Source: Treponema sp. UBA3662
GTDB lineage: Bacteria; Spirochaetota; Spirochaetia; Treponematales; Treponemataceae
Direction: 5' to 3'
Assembly: GCA_002373205.1 (NCBI GenBank)
Contig: DFJV01000158.1
Span: forward strand, 1 to 20,312
Length of the DNA: 20,312 nt
The notes beneath the pieces were generated by a model that made no database searches, was not told the DNA's origin, and worked only from the letters and a program-made list of their open reading frames with translations. The first letter of the stretch is position 1; the number at the start of each line of letters is the position of its first letter. Made by a program: the position numbers and the translations under genes. Shown here in pieces: positions 14,347-20,312 of the stretch.

Positions 14347-14565
14347 AAGGCAAGTGCAACTCTGAATGAAACCTAGCAAGCATTAATTTAAATGCGCACG
14401 CACTTCCATTCCCGGCTGAAAACCCGCATTGGAGCGGAACACAAAATTGATTTCCATGTTAGGGCGGAAATGCACCTACGCCCGATTGTAGCGGCGCAGG
14501 GTTGCCTGCAACCCGTTGCGGTCACGCCGCAGGCGGGACTGAAACCGCGGAAAGCGGGGAAGGCA
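14347..14565 (+). repeat. Foldable interspersed element, copy 2 (full)
   Basis: The left part matches the copy at 20164 onwards: AAGGCAAGTGCA (14347-14358) and gcacttccattcccggc (from 14400) lie exactly 53 bp apart in both copies. The right part folds into three nested helices: CCCGATT 14481-14487 with AAGCGGG 14552-14558, GCGGCG 14491-14496 with CGCCGC 14525-14530, and GGGTTGC 14499-14505 with GCAACCC 14508-14514. There is no coding capacity. It fills most of the gap between the divergent methylase and lipoprotein genes. Confidence 0.65.
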
Positions 14566-14633
14566 AAGGAATGAATGTTTTTTAGCTGGAACTTTTGCCC
14601 CGCAAAATGCATGCCGTCCAAAAAAACAAAAAG

Positions 14634-14662
14634 TGGACAAAATGGAAATTTAAGTGTACAAT
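14634..14662 (+). promoter_or_regulatory. Predicted sigma70-type promoter of the SUMF1-fold lipoprotein
   Basis: TGGACA (14634-14639), a 17-bp spacer and TACAAT (14657-14662). The transcript would begin near 14669, about 25 nt before the ATG, leaving room for the AGGAG ribosome site at 14683-14687. Confidence 0.6.
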
Positions 14663-14693
14663 TAACTATCACTTTTATCCACAGGAGTTTTTG

Positions 14694-15653
14694 ATGAAAA
14701 GATCGGTTTTTAGTTCCATTGTCCTTGCAGCAAGCATACTTTTGCTTTTAGTTTCATGCAAAAAGAAGGAAGAAAAAAAGAAGGACAATACGCCGGAAGG
14801 TTTTGTAAGGATTTCCGCGGGAACTTTTAAGATGGGAAGCAAGGCAGGAGACAAATTTGAAAAACCGGCTCATCAGGTAAAACTCACCCACGACATCTAC
14901 ATGAGCGACCACGAACTTACCCAGGCTGAATACAAGGCCTACTGCATATTCGGAAGTTCCCAGCCGTCAGAAAAGCTTGGGATTGGAGACAACTACCCGG
15001 CCTACTACGTAAGTTCCTACGATGCGGTGGTCTACTGCAACCTAAGGAGCATTGCGGAAGGTCTTGAGCCAGCATTTTCCATGGACGGAGTAACGGATCC
15101 CCGCGAATGGAAGGGCATAGTTGAAGGTGCCGACGCAAACGCAGGACGTTTCTGCGGTCCAAAGAACGGAAGCAAGGAATGGGACGCTATCATAATGAAC
15201 ACTTCGGTAAACGGCTACAGGCTTCCAACCGAGGCTGAATGGGAATACGCGGCATGTGCAGGCGCAGACGGTTCAGAAAAGAGCCTCTGGGCAGGTACTG
15301 ACGACAGTTCAATTCTTGGCCAATACGCTTGGTACAGGGAAAACAGCGGCAAAAAGATTCATGAGGTAAAGGGCAAGCAGCCAAACGCATGGGGACTCTA
15401 CGACATGGCGGGCAACGTCTGGGAATGGTGCTGGGACTGGAGCAACACAAACGAGCCCTACACGGAAGAAGAGCAGACTGACCCTACAGGAGCTACAGAG
15501 CCGGACAAGAAGAACGGGCGCATAGAAAAAAGCGGTTCCTACCTTTCCGCAGACATCTACTGCCGCACATTCAACCGCTACAGCAACTACCGCAATTACC
15601 GCAACAGTGACGACGGAATACGCGTCTGCAGAACTGCAACCAACGCAAGGTAA
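14694..15653 (+). CDS. SUMF1 / formylglycine-generating-enzyme-fold lipoprotein
   Basis: 319 residues from the ATG at 14694, which has AGGAG 6 nt upstream; the frame is open further upstream but without a signal sequence. MKRSVF plus a hydrophobic run and the lipobox LLVSC (Cys22) make it a lipoprotein, followed by a Lys/Glu linker. From residue ~35 to the end it follows the FGE-sulfatase fold (PF03781 type): GFVRISAGTFKMGS, HELTQAEYKAYC, GYRLPTEAEWEYAA, NAWGLYDMAGNVWEWCWDW and a closing GIRVCR. True formylglycine-generating enzymes carry a copper-binding Cys pair in the SY..C....C stretch near the C-terminus. Here KSGSYLSADIYCRTFNRYS keeps only one Cys, so oxidase activity is doubtful and a binding or structural role is more likely. 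Followed 8 bp later by a TIGR04076-like gene. Confidence 0.88.
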   Translation: MKRSVFSSIVLAASILLLLVSCKKKEEKKKDNTPEGFVRISAGTFKMGSKAGDKFEKPAHQVKLTHDIYMSDHELTQAEYKAYCIFGSSQPSEKLGIGDNYPAYYVSSYDAVVYCNLRSIAEGLEPAFSMDGVTDPREWKGIVEGADANAGRFCGPKNGSKEWDAIIMNTSVNGYRLPTEAEWEYAACAGADGSEKSLWAGTDDSSILGQYAWYRENSGKKIHEVKGKQPNAWGLYDMAGNVWEWCWDWSNTNEPYTEEEQTDPTGATEPDKKNGRIEKSGSYLSADIYCRTFNRYSNYRNYRNSDDGIRVCRTATNAR

Positions 15654-15661
15654 GAGCCGCC

Positions 15662-16036
15662 ATGAAAAAATGGTATGACGAAGAATACGAGTTTACCGTT
15701 GAAGTAACAGGATTCCTGCACGGAAAGCGCACCGAGCGCTACTGCCGCAACGGGGAGGAAGTTGGGGACAAATACACATGCACTTACGGCTGCCCTGTTA
15801 ACAAAGACGGATTTGGCATCTGCTCAAAAACCATGATGATGCTTTACCCGCTTATGGAAGCCGTAAGAAGCGGCGGAGACCTGGAAAATCTTGGCGGAGA
15901 CGGAAAGTATTCAAAGACAATAGTCTGCCCGGACGGTTGCGTAATGTTCAAACTTACCGCAAAGCCTTTGGGGAATGAAAATTTCCACAAGGGCAAATTC
16001 TGGGACTATCCGGACCAAACGTCTGCAGAAAGCTGA
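15662..16036 (+). CDS. Small TIGR04076-like protein
   Basis: 124 residues, starting 8 bp after the lipoprotein stop codon and so probably in the same transcript. The layout matches the TIGR04076 family as I remember it: a beta-strand start (YEFTVEVTG), a Cys followed by VGDKY (RYCRNGEEVGDKYTC), CSKTMMMLYPLMEAVRSGG in the middle, and a final IVCPDGCVMFKLTAKP strand. Family members are usually a little under 100 residues; this one has an extra C-terminal tail. Function is unknown. The conserved Cys residues could bind a metal, but that is inference. No signal peptide, so it is cytoplasmic while its neighbour is exported. Confidence 0.8.
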   Translation: MKKWYDEEYEFTVEVTGFLHGKRTERYCRNGEEVGDKYTCTYGCPVNKDGFGICSKTMMMLYPLMEAVRSGGDLENLGGDGKYSKTIVCPDGCVMFKLTAKPLGNENFHKGKFWDYPDQTSAES

Positions 16037-16090
16037 ACAAAATGAATTATTCCGCAAAAAAATACCACTGCCACCTTTTAGGGAAACGCT

Positions 16091-16113
16091 GACTTATGGC
16101 ATCGTGCCAAGTC
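16091..16113. terminator. Hairpin between convergent genes, possible terminator
   Basis: GACT..TGGCA-tcg-TGCCA..AGTC forms a 9-bp stem with a two-base bulge between the convergent TIGR04076-like and MFS genes. There is no T run on either side, so factor-independent termination is doubtful. Confidence 0.3.
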
Positions 16114-16124
16114 CAGTAATGACA

Positions 16125-17333
16125 TCACTCTGGCTTAATGAGTGATTCCTTAGATTCAGATTTTGCAATAAGTAGAATCATCGCTATCAAGACAAGGGGA
16201 AAGATGCTTCCCACCAAAAGGCCTTTCTTAAGGTTGTTGCCAAAAATCTGAGAAATGTTCCCCACAAGAACAGGGCCTGCCGCGCCACCCAAGTCGCCAG
16301 ACATTGCAAGCATTGCAAAAAGCGCAGTTCCGCCTTTGGGAATTCTTGGAGAACAAATGCTTATTGTTCCAGGCCACATTATTGCTACCGAAAAACCGCA
16401 GAGGACGCAGCCCAAAAGACCAAGCACCGGAAGCTTAGAAAGGGAAGCCAGCAAATAACTTACAACGCTCAAAATTCCAGAAAAAATCATAAAGCGCATA
16501 AGGTTTATTCTGTGGCCAAACTTTCCAAAGATTGCACGGATTGTTCCCATAGAAACGGCAAAGAGGCAAGGGCCTGCAAGATCGCCTATGTTTTTGGAAA
16601 GACCAAGAGCCGACTCCGCAAACGCAGAAGCCCATTGTGCCATAGAAAGCTCCGAAGCCCCCGCGCAAACCATAAGGATTATTGCCACCCAAAAAAGCGG
16701 CAGCTTGAACAGAGCCACAAGCCCCATCCCCTTTTCGCCGTTGTTGGGCCGTTCAATTGGACAGACTAAAAAATTGTAGATGTTAAAAAACGGTATTAAA
16801 GCCCAAATGCAGGAAAGGATTTTCCACTTGCCCATGCCAAAGAACCTAAAGAAAATCGTAGAAACAATAATTACCCCAACGGAGCCCCAGCAGTAAAACG
16901 AATGCAAAAGGCTCATAACCGCTTCCTTGTGTTCAAAGGGGCATGCCTCCACAATGGGGCTGCCAAGCACTTCAACAAGACCGCTTCCAATGGCATACAC
17001 AACAACGCTCACGATTATTCCAACAAAGGGTTCAGCAAAAAATTCCGGCAGGAAAGCAAGCAGAATAAGACCAATGGCAGAACACAGGCATGATGTTACA
17101 ATGCATTTTCTGTAGCCAATTTTATCCACCACTTTAGCGCAGATTATGTCTACAACAAGCTGGGTTATAAAAAACACCGCCGGAATAAGGGCTATTTTTC
17201 CAAGCGTTACATCATAAGTTTTGTTGAACATCAAAAACAAAAGCGGCGTAAAGTTGGCTGTAACAGCCTGTGTTATAAATCCAAGATAGCAGGCAAGCAG
17301 CGTTCTATTATATTTATTCTGGCTTTGGCTCAT
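16125..17333 (-). CDS. Major facilitator superfamily transporter, 12 membrane segments
   Basis: 402 residues. The ATG at 17331-17333 has AGGAG at 17340-17344, 6 nt upstream. About twelve hydrophobic segments fill the protein, in two halves of six separated by a polar loop near 195-205 (CPIERPNNGEKG). The loop between segments 2 and 3 carries AKVVDKIGYRK, the MFS motif A (D-K/R-x-G-x-R/K). The GSPIVEAC and HSFYCWGSVG stretches resemble the sugar-proton and FucP-like group of MFS proteins, but I cannot assign a substrate. It stands alone on the minus strand between the TIGR04076-like gene and the divergent diguanylate cyclase. Upstream DNA (17345-17450) is very AT-rich and I saw no clear promoter there. 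Confidence 0.9.
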   Translation of the reverse strand: MSQSQNKYNRTLLACYLGFITQAVTANFTPLLFLMFNKTYDVTLGKIALIPAVFFITQLVVDIICAKVVDKIGYRKCIVTSCLCSAIGLILLAFLPEFFAEPFVGIIVSVVVYAIGSGLVEVLGSPIVEACPFEHKEAVMSLLHSFYCWGSVGVIIVSTIFFRFFGMGKWKILSCIWALIPFFNIYNFLVCPIERPNNGEKGMGLVALFKLPLFWVAIILMVCAGASELSMAQWASAFAESALGLSKNIGDLAGPCLFAVSMGTIRAIFGKFGHRINLMRFMIFSGILSVVSYLLASLSKLPVLGLLGCVLCGFSVAIMWPGTISICSPRIPKGGTALFAMLAMSGDLGGAAGPVLVGNISQIFGNNLKKGLLVGSIFPLVLIAMILLIAKSESKESLIKPE

Positions 17334-17450
17334 GGCAATCTCCTTGATGAATCTAAAATATCACAATTCAATCATCAAAAAATACAAAAAATCACTTTTT
17401 TTATTGTAAAAAAACACAAAATTTACAAAAAAACATCGCCATTATTTTAT

Positions 17451-17480
17451 TTGCCAAATTCTACATATATAATGTATAAT
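17451..17480 (+). promoter_or_regulatory. Predicted sigma70-type promoter of the diguanylate cyclase gene
   Basis: TTGCCA (17451-17456), an 18-bp spacer and TATAAT (17475-17480). A second TATAAT at 17468-17473 is too close to this -35 box. The leader would be about 68 nt, ending with GGAGG at 17536-17540. Confidence 0.55.
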
Positions 17481-17554
17481 TAAGAAAAGGCATGTAGGCC
17501 AAATATGCAAACTGGAAGCGGATTGCCCAAGACCTGGAGGACTTTGACAGCAAA

Positions 17555-19579
17555 ATGTCTTACTCAATCATAAGTGTGCTTGCATTTATACTCAATATCA
17601 TAATAAACCATGAACCTCTCAGGCATTTCAAAATCTATTCAAAAGAGAAGAAGTCCGAACATCTTACAGCCATACGCTACAGCCATTTTCTTACGGCGGC
17701 AAACTGCTACTTTATTACGGATATAATATGGGGAATTTTGTTCGACTACCGCAGCAACGACACTGTATTAGCTTTCTTGTATTGGGACTGCACCCTCTAC
17801 TTTGCATTTTTGTTCCTGACCATAGTTACGTGGATACGATATATTGTTGCCTACCTGAACAAAAAGGGGCGGCTAAGCAAAATCTTTATCAAATTGCAAT
17901 GGATTCTATTCGCGATTGGACTTATACACCTTATACTCAACCCCTTTCACCCCTTGGTTTTTTCTTTTAATGCAGAACATGAATACGTAACTGGGCCGGG
18001 AAGACATACGTCTTTTATCCTTCAGCTGACCCTGTATACGCTGACTACAATATATATGTTCTATATAGCATGCAAATCAAGCGGCGGAAACAAAGTGCGG
18101 CACATAGCGGTCGGCACAACCTGCCTTGTAATGAACATATTCCTTGTGCTGCAGATACTCAACTCAAACTATCCTTTCTATGCCATGGGGCTTTTAATAG
18201 GAATCTGTGTAATTCATTCCTTTGTTGAAGCCAGCGAGATGAAGGAAAAAGAAATCTATGACCACATTGCAACAAGTCTTGCGGAAGATTACGAGGCCTT
18301 GTACTACATCAATATAGAGACAGGTGAATATCTGGAATTTTCTACAAACCAGGAATATGACTCCATGAATGTTCCTGTAAAAAGCCGGGATTTTTATGCC
18401 GAAGTCCAGGCAAACATTGACAAATATGTGCATCCCGATGACAGGGAATTTGCAAAGAGCATACACAGCAAAGAGGCCGTGCTAAATAACCTTGTGAACA
18501 AAAAGTCATATTCATACAAATACAGGATAATGGTTGGCGGGCAGCCAAAGTACTTCCAGTTCACGGTGATGAAGACCAATAACGGCATGGACTTTATTCT
18601 GTATGGAAAGAATATAGATGATGAAATTATCGCTAATAATATGCTACTAGAAAAACAGAAGAAACACATTACCTTTAGCCAGATAGCGGAACTTCTTGCC
18701 GTCAACTACGACGTAATCTATTATGTCAATGCAGAAAATTCCAGTTACATCAGCTACGAATGCAGGAATATTTACGGTCATCTGGACATGCAGAAATCCG
18801 GTGATGATTTTTTTGCAGACTCCAAGAATGACATTTCAAAGATTGTTCATAAAAGCGACCAAGACATTGTGCTTGCATTTATTGACAGGGACCATATAAT
18901 CTCTACCCTTAAGGATAAGAAAAGCTGCAGCACCGAATACCGCATTATGGCATTCAAAAAAACGCATTATGTAAGGATGACAGTGCGAAAGGCAGCCGAT
19001 GGAAAACACTACATCTTTGGCATTGAAAACATAGATAATGAAGTAAAAAAAGAAAAGCAGCACCTTAAGGAACTGAATACGGAAAAGGAACTTGCAAGGC
19101 GCGATGAACTTACGGGTGTAAAAAACAAGACCGCATATAATGAACTTGAAAAATCAGTCCAGGCAAACATAGACAACGGAATGGATTACCTGCCATTTGG
19201 ACTTGTTGTGTGTGATGCCAACAATTTAAAGAAGATAAACGATACTGAAGGCCATGTTGCTGGTGATGAATACATCAAAAAATCAGCGATGCTTTTGTGC
19301 GACACATTTGTCCACAGCCCGGTGTTCAGGTTTGGTGGTGATGAATTTGTTGTATTCCTAAGGGGCAACGACTATATAAACAGAAAGATGCTAATGGAAG
19401 CTTTGCATTCCCAAATTAAGAGCAACCTAAAATCGGGGGCAGGTCCAATATTGGCATCCGGCATGGCAGAATACACCCCGGAAACTGACAACCTCTTTTC
19501 GGAAATCTTTGACCGTGCGGACAAGGAAATGTACAAAAACAAGAGGAAGCTCAAGAAGGAAGAAAGCAGCCTTAGATAA
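17555..19579 (+). CDS. Membrane diguanylate cyclase (7TM-like sensor, two PAS-like domains, GGDEF)
   Basis: 674 residues. About seven membrane segments lie in residues 1-222. Two similar PAS-like domains follow (about 235-360 and 370-500): both have a Y-x-x-I/L-x-x-S/L-L-A start, an YYIN/YYVN strand, a DFYAE/DFFAD motif, a VHPDD/VHKSD motif and a YRIM strand, so they look like a duplication. A coiled linker (KEKQHLKELNTEKELA) leads to the GGDEF domain (about 510-665): DELTGVKNKTAYN, DANNLKKINDTEGHVAGDEYI and an intact RFGGDEF active site, which makes c-di-GMP from two GTP. The inhibitory RxxD site that often precedes GGDEF is absent (VHSPVFRF instead), so product inhibition there is unlikely. 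GGAGG lies 14 nt upstream, rather far; no better start is visible. Confidence 0.9.
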   Translation: MSYSIISVLAFILNIIINHEPLRHFKIYSKEKKSEHLTAIRYSHFLTAANCYFITDIIWGILFDYRSNDTVLAFLYWDCTLYFAFLFLTIVTWIRYIVAYLNKKGRLSKIFIKLQWILFAIGLIHLILNPFHPLVFSFNAEHEYVTGPGRHTSFILQLTLYTLTTIYMFYIACKSSGGNKVRHIAVGTTCLVMNIFLVLQILNSNYPFYAMGLLIGICVIHSFVEASEMKEKEIYDHIATSLAEDYEALYYINIETGEYLEFSTNQEYDSMNVPVKSRDFYAEVQANIDKYVHPDDREFAKSIHSKEAVLNNLVNKKSYSYKYRIMVGGQPKYFQFTVMKTNNGMDFILYGKNIDDEIIANNMLLEKQKKHITFSQIAELLAVNYDVIYYVNAENSSYISYECRNIYGHLDMQKSGDDFFADSKNDISKIVHKSDQDIVLAFIDRDHIISTLKDKKSCSTEYRIMAFKKTHYVRMTVRKAADGKHYIFGIENIDNEVKKEKQHLKELNTEKELARRDELTGVKNKTAYNELEKSVQANIDNGMDYLPFGLVVCDANNLKKINDTEGHVAGDEYIKKSAMLLCDTFVHSPVFRFGGDEFVVFLRGNDYINRKMLMEALHSQIKSNLKSGAGPILASGMAEYTPETDNLFSEIFDRADKEMYKNKRKLKKEESSLR

Positions 19580-19590
19580 AAAACAGCAAT

Positions 19591-19725
19591 CGTTTTAATT
19601 ACCAATGTCATTAACATAAAAAGCTGTCATGCCGAACTAGATTCGGCATCTCTCTTCAATATCGTAATTTGAGATTCTGAGTCAAGCTCAGAATGACACA
19701 AAGTTAATGGCAAACGTTTTAATTA
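19591..19725. repeat. REP-like double hairpin flanked by 11-bp direct repeats
   Basis: Hairpin 1: ATGCCGAA-ctaga-TTCGGCAT (19629-19649). Hairpin 2: ATTCTGAG-tcaag-CTCAGAAT (19674-19694). Both sit inside an outer TGTCAT / ATGACA pair (19625-19630, 19693-19698) and a CATTAAC / GTTAATG pair (19609-19615, 19703-19709). CGTTTTAATTA occurs directly repeated at both ends (19591-19601 and 19715-19725), as a target duplication would. It lies between two convergent genes and reaches the acetyltransferase stop codon. A half copy is present at 2955-2977. Confidence 0.7.
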
Positions 19726-20123
19726 AAATTCTTTATAAGATGAAATTTTTTATTTCCCAATGGAATATCATTTAGTTGGCCAATGACTTTGTAGCCATGC
19801 TTTTTGTAGAAGTCTGGAGCCTGCCACGACATTGTGTCTACGTGTACGGAATGGCAGCCCCGCTTTTTTGCTTCTGATTCTGCCGCCTGCAACAGTTTTG
19901 ACCCCAGCCCCTGCTTGCGGTATTTTGAATCAACCCAAAGAATGTCTATGTGCATCCAGCCCCAATAGGTTCCGCCTAAAATTCCTGCAATTACATTTTT
20001 GTCTTTATCGTATTCCACAATATTCAAAAGAAGGTGATTGTCCGGGCCAACCTTTTCGTCGTTGAACTTTCGCAGTGCATCATTTACAAAATTGATTTCT
20101 TCTTCGCTTGGACTAAAATTCAT
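19719..20123 (-). CDS. GNAT-family N-acetyltransferase
   Basis: 134 residues, a normal length for a single GNAT domain. The ATG at 20121-20123 has AGGAG at 20131-20135, 7 nt upstream. The acetyl-CoA pyrophosphate loop is clear (LWVDSKYRKQGLGSKLL, with R-x-x-G-x-G). It is preceded by the GGTYWGWMHIDILWV strands and followed by AESEAKKRGCHSVHVDT and the C-terminal FYKKHGYKVIG segment with the usual Tyr. It transfers an acetyl group from acetyl-CoA to an amine on an unknown substrate. It is a single gene, convergent with the diguanylate cyclase. Its stop codon lies within one of the 11-bp direct repeats that flank the REP-like element. Confidence 0.88.
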   Translation of the reverse strand: MNFSPSEEEINFVNDALRKFNDEKVGPDNHLLLNIVEYDKDKNVIAGILGGTYWGWMHIDILWVDSKYRKQGLGSKLLQAAESEAKKRGCHSVHVDTMSWQAPDFYKKHGYKVIGQLNDIPLGNKKFHLIKNFN

Positions 20124-20141
20124 TCCGCAACTCCTGCTTAG

Positions 20142-20170
20142 AAATTATTCAATTACTGTGTAAAAGGCAA
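20142..20170 (-). promoter_or_regulatory. Predicted promoter of the acetyltransferase gene
   Basis: On the minus strand TTGCCT (20170-20165), 17 bp, TAATTT (20147-20142). The -35 box lies inside the AAGGCAAGTGCA segment shared by the interspersed element copies at 14347 and 20164. Confidence 0.4.
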
Positions 20171-20312
20171 GTGCAGAAGTTAATAAAAGTTAGTAAATTC
20201 AAATGTAAACAAGAAAGCACTTCCATTCCCGGCAGAAAACGCGTCAAAAAAGCAAGGGTTGTTTGCAACCCCTAGCGCAGATACAAAGTATCTGACTCCC
20301 TTCGGGGCTTGA
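20164..20312 (+). repeat. Foldable interspersed element, copy 3 (cut by window end)
   Basis: It shares AAGGCAAGTGCA (20164-20175) and gcacttccattcccggc (from 20217) with the copy at 14347, at the same 53-bp spacing. It continues with GGGTTG-tttg-CAACCC (20256-20271), and AGATAC-aaa-GTATCT (20279-20293) takes the place of the second copy's helix region. No gene is visible here. The element runs off the right edge of the window. Confidence 0.6.

Noticed and set aside
14388..14672. Minus-strand open frame of 94 codons upstream of the methylase
   Set aside because: It is made almost wholly of the interspersed element and has no ribosome site or protein-like features.
17385..17440. A/T runs upstream of the transporter as a phase-variation tract
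   Set aside because: The runs are interrupted, non-coding and in generally AT-rich spacer DNA; nothing sets them apart.
17505..17573. 22-codon leader peptide (ATG at 17505) overlapping the diguanylate cyclase start
   Set aside because: No ribosome site of its own and no attenuator-like codon runs.

Overview
The window looks like chromosome of a host-associated treponeme (Spirochaetota, genus Treponema or a close relative). This rests on three things: lipoproteins with spirochaete-type lipoboxes, an adenylate cyclase / FecR-fibronectin / outer-membrane-barrel operon that I recall (not checked) as resembling the Treponema pallidum TP0485-TP0483 area, and a short coding poly-G tract of the kind treponemes use for phase variation. 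No rRNA, tRNA, CRISPR array, integrase or transposase gene is visible.

Left part (1-4575): two plus-strand lipoprotein genes. The first (137-2851) is a large surface-type protein with Ig-like repeats and a 9-G tract inside its signal-peptide codons. The second (3099-4160) is a CsgG/LpoB-like lipoprotein with TPR-like helices. The DNA around the second gene is rich in non-coding elements: a 152-bp inverted-repeat element, 23-bp direct repeats on both sides of the gene, and a GC-rich foldable segment.

Centre (4531-11300): a minus-strand operon of three overlapping genes. In order of transcription they are a membrane adenylate cyclase with an extracytoplasmic sensor, an anchored FecR-domain protein with about seven fibronectin-III-like repeats, and a beta-barrel outer-membrane protein with an 8-residue tandem repeat. 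Together they could span inner membrane, periplasm and outer membrane.

Next (11345-14565): a two-gene minus-strand unit, a Dam-type (D12, alpha-class) adenine methyltransferase with a long extra C-terminal region, followed 31 bp later by a 362-residue protein I do not recognise. The unit ends in two terminator-like hairpins. On both sides it is bounded by copies of a foldable interspersed element (CCCGATT...AAGCGGG closing stem); one copy supplies the last codons of the unknown protein.

Right part (14634-20312): a plus-strand SUMF1/FGE-fold lipoprotein with a small TIGR04076-like protein, a convergent MFS transporter, a membrane PAS-PAS-GGDEF diguanylate cyclase, a REP-like double hairpin, a GNAT acetyltransferase, and a truncated further copy of the foldable element at the window edge. 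The window therefore encodes enzymes for both cAMP and c-di-GMP. It also carries several classes of short interspersed DNA close to gene boundaries and promoters. The most interesting points are the cyclase/FecR/barrel operon, the foldable element family, the methylase plus unknown cassette, and the two sites of likely length variation (poly-G and 24-bp repeat).
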